Assembly: GCA_016188115.1 (NCBI GenBank)
Contig: JACPIK010000002.1
Location: 460,125 to 524,124 of the forward strand
DNA length: 64,000 nt
Direction: 5' to 3'
DNA from: Candidatus Woesearchaeota archaeon
GTDB taxonomy: Archaea; Nanobdellota; Nanobdellia; Woesearchaeales; GW2011-AR9
Below the pieces are notes generated by a model. It was not told the origin of the DNA. It saw only the letters and a program-made list of their open reading frames with translations, and did not search any database. Shown piece by piece: positions 1 through 9,476 of the stretch (the stretch's first letter is position 1; the number at the start of each line of letters is the position of its first letter). Made by a program: the position numbers and the translations under genes.

Positions 1-1676
1 AACGTCCAAAAGTCATTCTCTTTCGCATTAACTTGTGTAAGCGTAACAACAAGACGTTTGTACAAAACATCATAGCGTTTTTCAACTTTAACAATAGGAT
101 ACCCCGTTTTCTTAAGCCACGTCGTTGCCATTGCTTGTAACGAAACACCCGATACTTCTTCCATACACGCAATCCATTGTTGACGAGTAGCATTACTATG
201 CTTGTACCTCTGGTAATACAAATTAAGACCTTTATTGAAAACCTCACGACCAAGCATGGTTTCAATCATACGCACAAATTCAGGCGCTTTAACATAGGTA
301 ATGGAAGTAATAAGTTCATTAGGATCATTAAATCCTTCTGGTTCAATTGGTAATGACGCTGCGCCAACATCCTGTGTTAATGTACCTGCTTCAGGGGAGA
401 GTAATGTTAACACTCGCTGTAACCGAGAATAATCATTACCGAAATGAAATGTATGATATCCTAGTTCAATAAATACTGTGACGGCTTCATTAAGCCAAAT
501 TTCAAAAGGACTACGACCCGTTACTTCACTCCCATTAAGATTATGGTAAAACTCATGCACTTTAACTTGCATTAAATATTCAAAACCACGATCCGTCATC
601 TCTGCAAAAGGAATAATTCTATTCGTAGTAATAGTGGTATTTCCCACATTCTCCATCCCACCAAAATCTGAATTTTGCATACCGATCTCACGATACACTG
701 TCCCAGTATAGGAATATCCCCAATGATGTCCTTTTGCGAGTTCTTTTATTTTAGTAGCAAGAGCACGAACATCTTTTTTAGCAGCACGCCGTTCTTCACG
801 TTCTTTAAGAAGAGACCAGAGTTCTTGAGCAACAGGTTCATTTTTATATCTATCAGGACCAGTGAAGAGATGAATCCACAATATGCTATCATGCAAAATT
901 TCCAGTGCTTTCTGCGCAAGATCAGCTTTTGTCTTTGGTGGAACTAATAATTCTAAAGTAAACGAACGTCCAGAAGGATATTCCAGTATACGTGTAAATG
1001 TTGCATACGTCCCAACACCTAAGAAAAATAAATACGTCGCCATCGGCGTCTTGGTATTCTTATAAATAACTTCAACACGACTGCTCTTATCTTTTTTATC
1101 TTTCTGATATTTCTTATCTTTCTTATTATCTTTCTGATCGATAGATACTTTATCGATAGGTACTGGACCTTTCACTAAATCCCCATTCGTAATCAGATTG
1201 GTATAACGAGAATCTGCGCAAATTGTTGTCGTATATGTACACTTTGCCGTCATATCATCAATACAAGGCACCAAGCGTTGAAATCCCCATTGTTGGCACT
1301 GTGTAATTTGCGTTGGAGGAGCACCAGCAGGAGTTTCATCATAATAAAGTCCTTCCAGCACATTCTTAGAAGGAATAATTGTATGCTTAGAAGTAATCGT
1401 AAATTGAGTTTTAGCTTTAAGTGGTTTTGTAAATGTAACATGTAAGAATGGAGACTTATACTTCCATGTGAGAGGAACTGAGCCTGTGACATCATGAATT
1501 TGCATCTCTTTGGCATTGAGAATTAACTCTTTGATCGGCTTAGCAAGAACATGTGCATGTAAAGTTGAGACCACAGTAGTATGATCATCAAAGATATCGA
1601 AAAACAAATCAAAATGCTCGACTTTAACAGTAAGCTCCCCAAAATCAGTGGGATAATACTTAAACATCCGACTCAT
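1..1676 (-). CDS. M1-family zinc aminopeptidase (3' end outside window)
   Basis: The frame is open from an ATG at 1676 to the window edge, giving 558 residues with the C-terminus missing. It carries the two hallmarks of M1 (gluzincin) aminopeptidases: a GGMEN exopeptidase motif at residues 339-343 (a variant of GAMEN) and HEFYH at 374-378, followed 18 residues later by the third zinc ligand E397 in WLNEA. The family removes N-terminal residues from peptides in the cytoplasm. An unusual lysine/aspartate-rich insert occupies roughly residues 176-200, within the N-terminal domain. No signal peptide is evident. A second in-frame ATG (1667) is a possible alternative start. The assignment to family is firm; substrate preference cannot be told. 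Confidence 0.9.
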   Translation of the reverse strand, partial: MSRMFKYYPTDFGELTVKVEHFDLFFDIFDDHTTVVSTLHAHVLAKPIKELILNAKEMQIHDVTGSVPLTWKYKSPFLHVTFTKPLKAKTQFTITSKHTIIPSKNVLEGLYYDETPAGAPPTQITQCQQWGFQRLVPCIDDMTAKCTYTTTICADSRYTNLITNGDLVKGPVPIDKVSIDQKDNKKDKKYQKDKKDKSSRVEVIYKNTKTPMATYLFFLGVGTYATFTRILEYPSGRSFTLELLVPPKTKADLAQKALEILHDSILWIHLFTGPDRYKNEPVAQELWSLLKEREERRAAKKDVRALATKIKELAKGHHWGYSYTGTVYREIGMQNSDFGGMENVGNTTITTNRIIPFAEMTDRGFEYLMQVKVHEFYHNLNGSEVTGRSPFEIWLNEAVTVFIELGYHTFHFGNDYSRLQRVLTLLSPEAGTLTQDVGAASLPIEPEGFNDPNELITSITYVKAPEFVRMIETMLGREVFNKGLNLYYQRYKHSNATRQQWIACMEEVSGVSLQAMATTWLKKTGYPIVKVEKRYDVLYKRLVVTLTQVNAKENDFWT

Positions 1677-1766
1677 ATGACAAGGACGGGCAAAAGAGTT
1701 AATAAAGGTTGGGGAGAGACTTAAAAAAAGACAATTATTCCTCCTGATTGAATATTTAAGCCAAAT

Positions 1767-2807
1767 TTATTCTTTTTCGCTAGTTGCAACCGCTTCTCCC
1801 CGCACCTTCTCCCATTCCTGTGTAAACGCTGCTGCAATGGCAGTATCATGTAACACAATCACGTTCTCATCATTATGTTGATCGCCATTCGCCGATGGAT
1901 TAAACGACCCTGTGACAACCGTCTTGCCATCAATGATAAACACTTTATGATGTAAATTATTCTTGTTCCCATCAATCAGAACATCAACCCCATTATTCTC
2001 CAGCCGACCATATTCTGTAAAATCATTGAGCTGTGTTTTTTCCATAACCCCCCGCACCACCAACCCATCTGCTTTCTTAAGCAGCAATACATTCCCGATT
2101 TCATCATGCGTAAACGAAAACACCATAAACAAAATTGATTTTTCAGCTTTCTTTAACTCCTCTTTGACATGATGCGCACATTCATCTTCAGGACAAAAAT
2201 AGACCTCTGTTTTTACACCATTCAAATCCAGCGCATTATTAATGGATTTATTTCCACCTTTGAATTTGCCACCCCACATCTCCAAAAGTTCTGCATCGTA
2301 GAGTTGCGCCATGCGTGTTGATTCAATAATAAGAAGATTATTGTTATTTTTATGCGCATCATTGTTGGTAGGATTCATCGAACCCGTTGAAACATGTTTG
2401 CTATCAACGATACAAAACTTATTATGCATTAATCCAGATTTATCTGGTTTAACAAATGATTCGTCAAATTTATGAAAATAATCATCATCCGTAATCACTT
2501 TAACATCAATCACCTGTGCTTTCTCACGTAAAGTTTGCTGCACTAAAGGCAACCCAATATCATACAATGCACAATGAATAGATACATTCGCAGACTCTAA
2601 AAACGAAACCAATGTTTCTTCACAACCTTGATGAGGACAAAAATAAAGTTCAATGGATCCATTTTCAGCAATAAAAGAAGAAGACTCTTGATTAACAACA
2701 GTTGCTCCACTTAACGATGAAAGAGAAGGACCATACAGATATAAAGCATAACCTATTGCAAACAATAATAACACCAAAAACAGTGACTTACTTTTTTTAC
2801 GCCCCAT
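1767..2807 (-). CDS. Membrane-anchored or secreted phospholipase D-like protein (two HKD motifs)
   Basis: This 346-residue protein starts with a short basic stretch and a hydrophobic segment (about residues 8-25), so it is exported or anchored with the catalytic part outside. It has two complete HxK-x4-D-x6-GSxN motifs: H128/K130/D135 followed by GSMN, and H286/K288/D293 followed by GSFN. Two motifs in one chain form one active site in the PLD superfamily, which includes phospholipases, Nuc-type endonucleases and cardiolipin synthases. Each half also begins with a similar YFCP segment followed by two further Cys/His residues, showing internal duplication. Length and lack of extra membrane helices favour a nuclease or phosphodiesterase over cardiolipin synthase; this is inference. 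Confidence 0.85.
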   Translation of the reverse strand: MGRKKSKSLFLVLLLFAIGYALYLYGPSLSSLSGATVVNQESSSFIAENGSIELYFCPHQGCEETLVSFLESANVSIHCALYDIGLPLVQQTLREKAQVIDVKVITDDDYFHKFDESFVKPDKSGLMHNKFCIVDSKHVSTGSMNPTNNDAHKNNNNLLIIESTRMAQLYDAELLEMWGGKFKGGNKSINNALDLNGVKTEVYFCPEDECAHHVKEELKKAEKSILFMVFSFTHDEIGNVLLLKKADGLVVRGVMEKTQLNDFTEYGRLENNGVDVLIDGNKNNLHHKVFIIDGKTVVTGSFNPSANGDQHNDENVIVLHDTAIAAAFTQEWEKVRGEAVATSEKE

Positions 2808-2864
2808 ATTACTCTAAAAGAAAACAAACTATTTCAAATTATCTGAAGATTGCGATAAAATGAA

Positions 2865-4136
2865 TCAAAAATTTTCTTTGCGATTCATGATGAAAAACCC
2901 TGACCCAACAATAACTAAAATCAACATCATGCCCAACGTACTCCATTCCGGCACCAGATATGAAACATCAAGATAATTCACAGTCACATTATACAAAGCC
3001 GGCGTAATATTTGCGCTCAAACTAGTAAACTCAAATCGATACTGAAAATAAGTATTGTTAGCTAAGCTCAACGCTTGTGAGGGAGTGTCATTTATTACAT
3101 CCGTAAAAGTTTCACCACTGCAAAGCGCATCATCACACGATCGAACACTTAAGTTTAACGACATGCCACGCTTATAGATATTCTCTATCTCTTCTTTAGA
3201 AAGAGTGCGATTCCAAATGGCAAGCTCATCAATATACCCTTCAAACGAACCTGCGCTTGCCGCACCACCTAATGTAACCGGTTCAATCGAATCTGCAAAA
3301 GAAGTAACCACACTACTGGCTTTTGTACCTGCCGCCTCAGTTCCATTTACATAAATTGCATAGGTATCTGCAGGAATATTTCCCACATACACCACATGAT
3401 ACCATTTATTCGCTGCGAATGTTGCATCTGTAGAATATATTCTTGCGGGAGTTCCACTTAAAGCACCATAAACCACGTTTCGAAACTTATTAGTGTTAAT
3501 ATCAAAAGACCATTGTCGTCTACCTGCTGTTGGATTGTATTTTGCCAATATTTGTCCCGTGCTAGAATTTGGATATACCCATGCACTAATCGTGTACGTC
3601 CCGTTAATCGTCGTCTCCAACACATCTCCTAAATTTACATAAGACGACCCATTAAAATGATATGATTTTCCAAATCGTGAAGTCGTGTTAAGAGAAGGGC
3701 GAGTTCCTGGTGCGCCCCATGTCCCATTCGTATTCATTCCACTAAAATCATGTGTTTCATTTCCTTTTGTTTGTTCAGCTGACACATTATCAAAATGATA
3801 TAATAACACGTTGCCCGTCATATTCGTCGTGTTCAAATACCCCGTTTCTACACCTAAAAAGTTGGGAAGTTCACATCCATACCCATAACAAGTCTCACGC
3901 GTCCAATTGATCCAATTCCATTGAACTGCAAGGTATCCTGTATTCAAAATTGGACTAGTATAATTTCCAGTGATATTAGTTGTAAGATTGGTACGCACCG
4001 CACCATCACGAAACGAAGTGCTAGTATATGTTCCACCATTAAAATCGGTAACGAGCAGAGTTGTCCAAGTTACACCAAGAACAACACCAGCAAGTAAAAC
4101 TAGAAGTACTAAAAACCATCCACCTCTTTTGTGCAT
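2865..4136 (-). CDS. LamG-type (concanavalin A-like) surface protein with C-terminal membrane anchor
   Basis: A surface protein of 423 residues. The chosen ATG at 4136 gives a clean signal peptide (basic start then a long hydrophobic run); an upstream in-frame ATG at 4181 would add 15 residues in front of it. A TATA-like element at 4158-4166 lies about 25 bp from the chosen start, fitting a leaderless mRNA. The middle has the jelly-roll signature of LamG domains (YHFNGSSYVNLGD, then YTISAWVYP, then KWYHVVYV, then GYIDELAIWNRTLS). Many N-x-S/T sequons suggest N-glycosylation. The C-terminus has VPEWSTLG, a hydrophobic helix, then a short basic tail, resembling an archaeosortase-type sorting signal. 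The ligand is unknown. Confidence 0.75.
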   Translation of the reverse strand: MHKRGGWFLVLLVLLAGVVLGVTWTTLLVTDFNGGTYTSTSFRDGAVRTNLTTNITGNYTSPILNTGYLAVQWNWINWTRETCYGYGCELPNFLGVETGYLNTTNMTGNVLLYHFDNVSAEQTKGNETHDFSGMNTNGTWGAPGTRPSLNTTSRFGKSYHFNGSSYVNLGDVLETTINGTYTISAWVYPNSSTGQILAKYNPTAGRRQWSFDINTNKFRNVVYGALSGTPARIYSTDATFAANKWYHVVYVGNIPADTYAIYVNGTEAAGTKASSVVTSFADSIEPVTLGGAASAGSFEGYIDELAIWNRTLSKEEIENIYKRGMSLNLSVRSCDDALCSGETFTDVINDTPSQALSLANNTYFQYRFEFTSLSANITPALYNVTVNYLDVSYLVPEWSTLGMMLILVIVGSGFFIMNRKENF

Positions 4137-4243
4137 GCATTTGTAAGAATAGTACAGTATATAAATGAGATGGCTAGACAAAAAAGCTGAACATCAAAAA
4201 AGAAAAGAGAGTAAAAAAAGTAAAAAGAACAATAAGAGCTAAC

Positions 4244-4756
4244 TTATGAGCTTCTCATACGTTGCCCAGCAGAAGTTTTTGCTTGGAACACACGGCTCTT
4301 ATTCTCTGGACTGCAGATCCAATTGATATTTTTATCAGATTTAATCACAGGATGGGAAGGATCAACCATGATCACTTCAAACCAGCGATACCGACCATCT
4401 TCAGCAACCCAATAAGAGTTAAGAACGACTAGGTTAGTAAATCTTTTTTGTGCACGAACTTCTGCTACATATTGGTAACTTTGATGTAAATTAAGTCGTC
4501 TTCCAAACCGTTTTGAACGGCGACCACCAGCAGGTTTAGGACGGGTATGACCCCCACGAATAACACGTTGGCGAACCATAACAAAACCCTGTTTTGCTTT
4601 GTAGCCAGCAGAACGAGCACGATCAAGACGAGTAGGTCGTTCGATACGAATAGAAGTAGGCTCACGACGCCAAGCGATTAATCTCTCTTTCCAAAGAGCA
4701 TCTAAATTTTCTTTAGGTTTTTTCCACGTTTCGCGGATATGTTTGTATAAACTCAT
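4244..4756 (-). CDS. rpl15e: Large-subunit ribosomal protein eL15
   Basis: The 170-residue product matches the archaeal/eukaryotic L15e family across its length: the N-terminal MSLYKHIRETW, the basic RxxRARSAGYKAKQGF segment, RGGxTRPKPAGGRRSKRFG, and the C-terminal NWICSPENKSRVFQAKTSAGQRMR. It binds 23S rRNA in the 50S subunit. A Shine-Dalgarno sequence (GGAGGCAA) sits just upstream of the ATG and a TATA-like element (TTTTTAAAC) lies near 4842-4852, so this gene has a leader of about 60 nt. It stands alone here, with no other ribosomal gene adjacent. Confidence 0.95.
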   Translation of the reverse strand: MSLYKHIRETWKKPKENLDALWKERLIAWRREPTSIRIERPTRLDRARSAGYKAKQGFVMVRQRVIRGGHTRPKPAGGRRSKRFGRRLNLHQSYQYVAEVRAQKRFTNLVVLNSYWVAEDGRYRWFEVIMVDPSHPVIKSDKNINWICSPENKSRVFQAKTSAGQRMRSS

Positions 4757-4975
4757 TTTAATTTGCCTCCATTGTTTGCTATTTTACTCTTGTAGATTCG
4801 GGCAAGCACGCCTACATTTCCACAAATAAGCAAATATGCCAGCTGTTTAAAAAGGTTACCCCCAATTTGGCTTCATCCTACCTATTATTTTGCTCCCTAG
4901 AACCAATCAAATCGTTAAGATCGCAGTATCAGAAAGACCAGAAATATACACCCATGTACATCTTCTCAGACAAAA

Positions 4976-5593
4976 CTACATCTTAATATATTTATCAAAG
5001 AAAGGGGAGACCGTTTCAACTAAGCTTTTGCCTTTCGTATCATCCAGAACCAAAAAGGTCGCTTTTAACTTCGCATTACTAATTTTTCCCAGAACATAAT
5101 GAACAAAACGCTGCGTTGTTTCTAATTCATTATAGATTAAAAATGCGGAAAGATTATCAAAAACAATATAATGATAATTACCAGTCGAGATCAATGAAGT
5201 AAGATGAATGCACAAATCTGAAAGAGCTTGTGGACTATCTAAACAATATCGATTTTTACCATCAAGACAAAGTTTACGACACTCTTCTTTATTGTTAATC
5301 CCATTGATAATAAAAAGATCTTTAAACATAACCCTTTCTTTTTGAAGAATAGCAATGACATCAGTAAGCGACTTGTTAAACGAAATAAAAATACCCCCGC
5401 CCTTATTTTGACGTATTAATTTTTGAATCAATGAAGGATACTTTTTATGAAAAGTACCCACATCTAATAGCAGTAAAGAACTATCATTAGAACTACTGTT
5501 ATGAGGATTACTTGCATGAGGATTACTCTTTACAAGAGTTCGAGTCTTTGCTTTACGCGCAGTAGCACTCTTCTTTGGTTGTAAAATCGTCAT
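4976..5593 (-). CDS. Degenerate KaiC/RecA-like protein without Walker A
   Basis: A 205-residue soluble protein. About 45 N-terminal residues are basic and Ser/Asn-rich, then a RecA/KaiC-like core follows: a hydrophobic strand where a P-loop would be (LLLLDVGTFHKKYPS, with no GxxxxGKT), GGIFISFNKSLTDVIAIL resembling the KaiC strand-helix after the P-loop, and YHYIVFDNLSAFLIYNE resembling a Walker B strand with D. Loss of the P-loop implies it does not hydrolyse ATP. Similar P-loop-less KaiC relatives occur in archaea and have been proposed to be regulatory; function here is unknown. The intact KaiC-like ATPase encoded at 6210-7289 is a plausible partner because of proximity and shared fold. 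Confidence 0.55.
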   Translation of the reverse strand: MTILQPKKSATARKAKTRTLVKSNPHASNPHNSSSNDSSLLLLDVGTFHKKYPSLIQKLIRQNKGGGIFISFNKSLTDVIAILQKERVMFKDLFIINGINNKEECRKLCLDGKNRYCLDSPQALSDLCIHLTSLISTGNYHYIVFDNLSAFLIYNELETTQRFVHYVLGKISNAKLKATFLVLDDTKGKSLVETVSPFFDKYIKM

Positions 5594-5663
5594 TAAACAT
5601 ACATCTCTTTACCCTAGAAACGTCTTTCGAGTATATAATTATTCCTTTTAACGCGGCTCGCAC

Positions 5664-5694
<31 letters not shown>

Positions 5695-5780
5695 ATCTGG
5701 CAATATACTTTTAAGATTTTTCTATTTAAAAACGATCTCTCGATAAATATATAAACTCATTTAAATTACTAAAAGACAAG

Positions 5781-6131
5781 ATGGTACATTCAGTATTCAG
5801 TTGGATCTTAAATTTATCTGTAATAGGTCTTGCGGTAATTTCCTTAGCATACCTTCTGTATGCGGTTAAATCAACAACCAAATTAGCTTCAGATAATTTC
5901 AAGAAAATGATCGTTGGGTTCTTATTAGCAGGTATTTTTTCAGCAATAAGATGGACGGGAGGATCACTCGTAATGTTGAATCTGGTTGTAAAAGAGAATA
6001 CAATTATAGAAGTTATTTGGACTGGTGCAGGAATAATATCAGCATTTTTTGTAATCTACGCTGCAAAAAAAGCAATCGATTTCACGAATGAATTAAATTT
6101 CAAAAAAAGAAATGGGTTGAAAAAGTCTTAA
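5781..6131 (+). CDS. Small membrane protein, three predicted helices, unknown function
   Basis: I do not recognise this 116-residue protein. It shows three hydrophobic helices (about residues 7-28, 41-62 and 73-95), separated by short basic loops (KSTTKLASDNFKKM) and ending in a lysine-rich tail (KKRNGLKK), so it is an integral membrane protein. The TATA-like element AATATATAAA near 5746-5755 lies about 27 bp upstream of the ATG, matching the leaderless pattern seen elsewhere. It is placed between two KaiC-like genes transcribed the other way and may belong with them functionally. Confidence 0.7.
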   Translation: MVHSVFSWILNLSVIGLAVISLAYLLYAVKSTTKLASDNFKKMIVGFLLAGIFSAIRWTGGSLVMLNLVVKENTIIEVIWTGAGIISAFFVIYAAKKAIDFTNELNFKKRNGLKKS

Positions 6132-6209
6132 ATTTATCTCCTATTTATCAAGTGGGGCTCTCAGTATATATACTAAAATTAACTTTAAAGAACGAGATGC
6201 ATGTAAGAA

Positions 6210-7289
6210 TTAAATTTTTTCAAATACTTCTTGATCTGGATATACTTGAATTCCTTTATCCGTTATTTGCATTGCCACAATCTTTTTCTGATGTTTTGCT
6301 CCCCTCATTTTAAGCACTTCAATAGCATTCTCCCGTACACTTTGCTTTCGTAAAGAATAAAGCACAATAACCCCATCAGCAAGGAATTCCTCTGCCCCAT
6401 AAGAAGATAATTTTACCGGAACCTGTCCAGTCTCAGATATTAAAAATGTGGTCACATGTAATGTTTCCAAATAGCGAAAAAAATTCTCCATAAATAAACG
6501 GTACCCTAAATCTTGGCCTGCAAAGGAAGATGCAAGCGCAGTCAGCGAATCAATGACAATTCGTTGCGGGTGAAACCCTTGAGGGATAATTTCTAAAATA
6601 TCATTTAGATCTATGAGCAATTCGCCTTTAGCATGAGCAAAAATTGCTTCTATATTTGTAGATAAAATAAATGGATCTTTTCGTACTATTTTCAACGTTC
6701 CATTACTCTCAAGCTTTTTCCAGTCCCACCCAAAATCACTAATATGCTCTTTTAAACGCTGTTCAGATTCTTCAAAACTAATGTAAAGACACTTCTCACC
6801 CTGTTGCGCAGCATGAATTAACGATTGAAGACAAAGGATAGTCTTTCCAGAACCAGCGCCTCCCGCCACAAGAACTGACGTTGCTTTCGGAATTCCTTTT
6901 TCAAAAAGATGATCTAATCCAGTGATACCCGTATGCACATATCTCTCTTGAGATTTATCCATAGGCTTGTGGGGAGATTTATTTAGCGATGTATGAAGAG
7001 ACCTAGATAGAGAAGTATGAGAAGACTTAGGTAGAGAGGTATGAGAAGACCTAAGAAGAGACCGAGAAGAAGAAGAAGAAGAAACAAGAGATTTATTTTT
7101 AGGCGCTGGTAAAAGTGTAGCAACTTTTCTTCCAGCTTTTACTTTTTTCCCATCTTTTGCGCGACCGCGCCCATCCTCTAAATTTTTGTTTTTCAACAAG
7201 ACCCTCTTCTTCAACGAGACTTTTTGTTTAGTCATCTTAACTAACTTAACCTTTGGACTTCTCTGAATACCTTTTGATTTTTTAACCAT
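6210..7289 (-). CDS. KaiC-like RecA-superfamily ATPase with basic repetitive N-terminal tail
   Basis: This 359-residue protein has one KaiC-type ATPase domain (about 115-355): the GITGLDHLFEKGIP entry motif, Walker A GGAGSGKT at 143-150, the catalytic glutamates in SFEES (about 171-175), and Walker B RIVIDSLTAL with D247. The first 110 residues are strikingly basic, followed by a Ser-rich stretch with about four degenerate SxHTSLxKS repeats, likely disordered and perhaps a DNA, RNA or membrane-surface tether. Single-domain KaiC relatives in archaea act as signalling ATPases or, as in FlaH, as motor accessory proteins. The gene is 11 bp downstream of the large surface-protein gene and co-directional, so the two are probably co-transcribed. 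Confidence 0.85.
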   Translation of the reverse strand: MVKKSKGIQRSPKVKLVKMTKQKVSLKKRVLLKNKNLEDGRGRAKDGKKVKAGRKVATLLPAPKNKSLVSSSSSSRSLLRSSHTSLPKSSHTSLSRSLHTSLNKSPHKPMDKSQERYVHTGITGLDHLFEKGIPKATSVLVAGGAGSGKTILCLQSLIHAAQQGEKCLYISFEESEQRLKEHISDFGWDWKKLESNGTLKIVRKDPFILSTNIEAIFAHAKGELLIDLNDILEIIPQGFHPQRIVIDSLTALASSFAGQDLGYRLFMENFFRYLETLHVTTFLISETGQVPVKLSSYGAEEFLADGVIVLYSLRKQSVRENAIEVLKMRGAKHQKKIVAMQITDKGIQVYPDQEVFEKI

Positions 7290-7300
7290 ATGTATGTGCC

Positions 7301-9259
7301 CTATTTAAACTGCCTTTTTGGAAGTTTTATTTTCTTAAAACTCTTTCTCGAGAGGTTTTTCTCCCCGATTTTATCCAATAATTCTAATTTTTTCTCATGG
7401 TAAGTAGACATTTTTTCTCGTAATTCGAGCATCAGCTTTTCATAATCATCCCGTGAAATCACATGATGTTTAAAGTATTTCCACTGAAGATCCTTCTGTG
7501 TTTCAATGATACGCTGCTCATGATTAAGAATCCTTTTCAAGTGAACACGAAGCAACAAGCGATGCCAAGTAGGGTAAGAAATAATCAACAATAAAACTAA
7601 GCCTCCTGCGAAAAAATACCAATAACGAGAAAAAACATTGTAATAAAATAAACGTAATTTCAGTTCATACTTATTAACTAAAATAATGTTTACAGGAACA
7701 TGAGATAATTCTAAACGGTTATTATAAATGTCCTGAACAGACACCTCTAATTCAGCACACAATGCATCATCCGGATTTAAAACAATTGTTGAACTGTATA
7801 ACCCAAGCCCAACTTCCCCTAATTTTATGATTCTCGGCCCAAGAGCAACAAAAACAACCCCCTTCTCTAAAGGCGCACCACTCGAATAATGTGCCTCTAC
7901 CGCAAATTCTACTTCCTGTCCAGTAAAAAAATCAGTTTTTGTTGGTCTGACTAGAACAGCATTAATCTGCGCTGGACGAAGAGTAAGAGCAAGATGGTTT
8001 CCTCCTGCCTTGTAGATTCCCTCTCTACTTTGGTGCAACGCTTCAACAGCTAAATGCCAATTACCTAACTTACCATCATATTTTGTTTGATAACCAACGC
8101 TATACGTCCCTAAAGCAACTTCTTTTAACAATATCTTCTCATTATGTAAATTATGAAAATGAACATCAAGACCACTCACAAGATCTTTTCCTTCACGTAC
8201 TTCCACCGTAATAGGAATTATTTCACCACGAACAAATTCAGTGTGTTCCACTGGACTTAAAAATCGAACATCATAATACGCAACTTTGGGAGGAGTAACC
8301 ACCGTAGTATTCAAAACCCGTTGACCAATGTTGCCCAGTTTATCATACGCATTAAGTTCAACTCTCCAAACCCCGCTGGGTTCAGCAAAACTAATGGGAA
8401 AATCAAATGAGAAAAAACCCAGAGAACTTGTGTTTATAACTTTAGTAAAAATCTCATGTCCAGAGATAATAGACAACGAAATCGGAATACCAGACGCAAT
8501 TTCTTTATCAAAATAGCTTACTTTTCCATCCAACATTAAATGTTCCCCTTTTTGAAACCTCTCTTTAATGGAAGTTGTAATTTCAAGAGTAGGATTCACA
8601 TGCACCCGTATCCTTTCTTCATCAAATGAACTAAGTTCACCTCGAACTATAATTTCATACACCTCTGCCGCTGTGCCTTCTTTAAGATTGATTGTTGCGC
8701 CATAAAAACCAACACCGCGATTTTGAAAATCAGGTTCTAACGTAACTTCCCCAAAAAGAGAAGAGAATGCATTGACTCTTATTTGAGAAGAGGGGTAAAT
8801 TCCCTCAAACCCTTGCACCACCAAATCAAATGAACCTCTGCGTAAACTAGCTTCATCTGCAGGACTTTTAAATACTATTTTGATAGGAGGTGGAGTACTA
8901 CCACTACCCATGCCCGAAGTCGTTATTGAAATCGTTGCGTTCGAACCGGGATCAGGAGGAGGAGGCGTTTCTGCCCAAGTACACGAATGCGACTGACACG
9001 TTGCCTGAGAAGAAAATGTTGAACAAGCATCATGTGTTCCAGAACATTTGTTATTATTCTGATTATAACTGCACCCAACAGAAGTACAGCCAGATTGATC
9101 ACCATTATGGCTATTACAAGCATGTACAGTACCAGAACAAGTACCATCCGCAAAAACCGAAGGGACACCTAAAATGAACAGAAGAAACAAAACAAAGATC
9201 AACAGCGAACTAGAAAAAGTGAAAACTAACCTACTTCGAACTCCAAACCTCTTTTTCAT
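7301..9259 (-). CDS. Large exported protein: Cys-rich repeats, Ig-like domains, TM helix, cytoplasmic coiled coil
   Basis: A 652-residue protein with a long N-terminal signal peptide (to about residue 38), two Cys-rich repeats of the type CSGT-x-AC...C...C (about 39-95), a proline-rich linker (TPPPPDPGS), then about 400 residues of beta-rich segments resembling tandem Ig-like or macroglobulin-like domains, a transmembrane helix (WYFFAGGLVLLLIISY, about 565-583) and a basic, helical cytoplasmic tail of about 75 residues. This topology, with an extracellular sensing or adhesive part and an intracellular coiled coil, suits signal transmission. The KaiC-like ATPase gene follows after 11 bp. No named family is recognised. 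Confidence 0.7.
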   Translation of the reverse strand: MKKRFGVRSRLVFTFSSSLLIFVLFLLFILGVPSVFADGTCSGTVHACNSHNGDQSGCTSVGCSYNQNNNKCSGTHDACSTFSSQATCQSHSCTWAETPPPPDPGSNATISITTSGMGSGSTPPPIKIVFKSPADEASLRRGSFDLVVQGFEGIYPSSQIRVNAFSSLFGEVTLEPDFQNRGVGFYGATINLKEGTAAEVYEIIVRGELSSFDEERIRVHVNPTLEITTSIKERFQKGEHLMLDGKVSYFDKEIASGIPISLSIISGHEIFTKVINTSSLGFFSFDFPISFAEPSGVWRVELNAYDKLGNIGQRVLNTTVVTPPKVAYYDVRFLSPVEHTEFVRGEIIPITVEVREGKDLVSGLDVHFHNLHNEKILLKEVALGTYSVGYQTKYDGKLGNWHLAVEALHQSREGIYKAGGNHLALTLRPAQINAVLVRPTKTDFFTGQEVEFAVEAHYSSGAPLEKGVVFVALGPRIIKLGEVGLGLYSSTIVLNPDDALCAELEVSVQDIYNNRLELSHVPVNIILVNKYELKLRLFYYNVFSRYWYFFAGGLVLLLIISYPTWHRLLLRVHLKRILNHEQRIIETQKDLQWKYFKHHVISRDDYEKLMLELREKMSTYHEKKLELLDKIGEKNLSRKSFKKIKLPKRQFK

Positions 9260-9437
9260 AGAAGAAATGATATTACCAGACTATAAAAATGTTTAGAACC
9301 ACTACTTTGGAGAATATATTATTAAATAACAGATTACAACTAACCCCATCATCGAAAACCAAAAATAGCCCAAAAGATCAAAAACAAGTATAAAAGAACC
9401 GCCATAAAAGAGTAATAAACCAGATCAACAACAACAG
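9260..9437. other. Divergent spacer, no gene seen
   Basis: This AT-rich stretch separates the minus-strand surface-protein gene from the prs promoter. I see no credible small reading frame, tRNA or repeat in it. It should contain the promoter of the surface-protein/KaiC operon; a weak AT-rich candidate is the TATAAAAATG region near 9281-9290. Confidence 0.5.
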
Positions 9438-9445
9438 TTTTATAT
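9438..9445 (+). promoter_or_regulatory. TATA box of prs
   Basis: TTTATATA is a good match to the archaeal TATA consensus. Transcription would be expected to start about 25 bp downstream, near 9468-9472, leaving a leader of roughly 65 nt before the prs ATG. Confidence 0.7.
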
Positions 9446-9476
9446 ACCTCAATCTCTCTATTCCACCAGAGGTGTA

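Noticed and set aside
8938-8952. A TTCGAACC-like sequence suggesting a tRNA T-arm.
   Set aside because: It lies inside the coding sequence of the surface protein and has no acceptor or anticodon stem around it.
8890-9177. A 95-codon plus-strand frame opposite the Cys-rich repeats of the surface protein.
   Set aside because: It arises from the repeat codons on the other strand and has no promoter or ribosome binding site.
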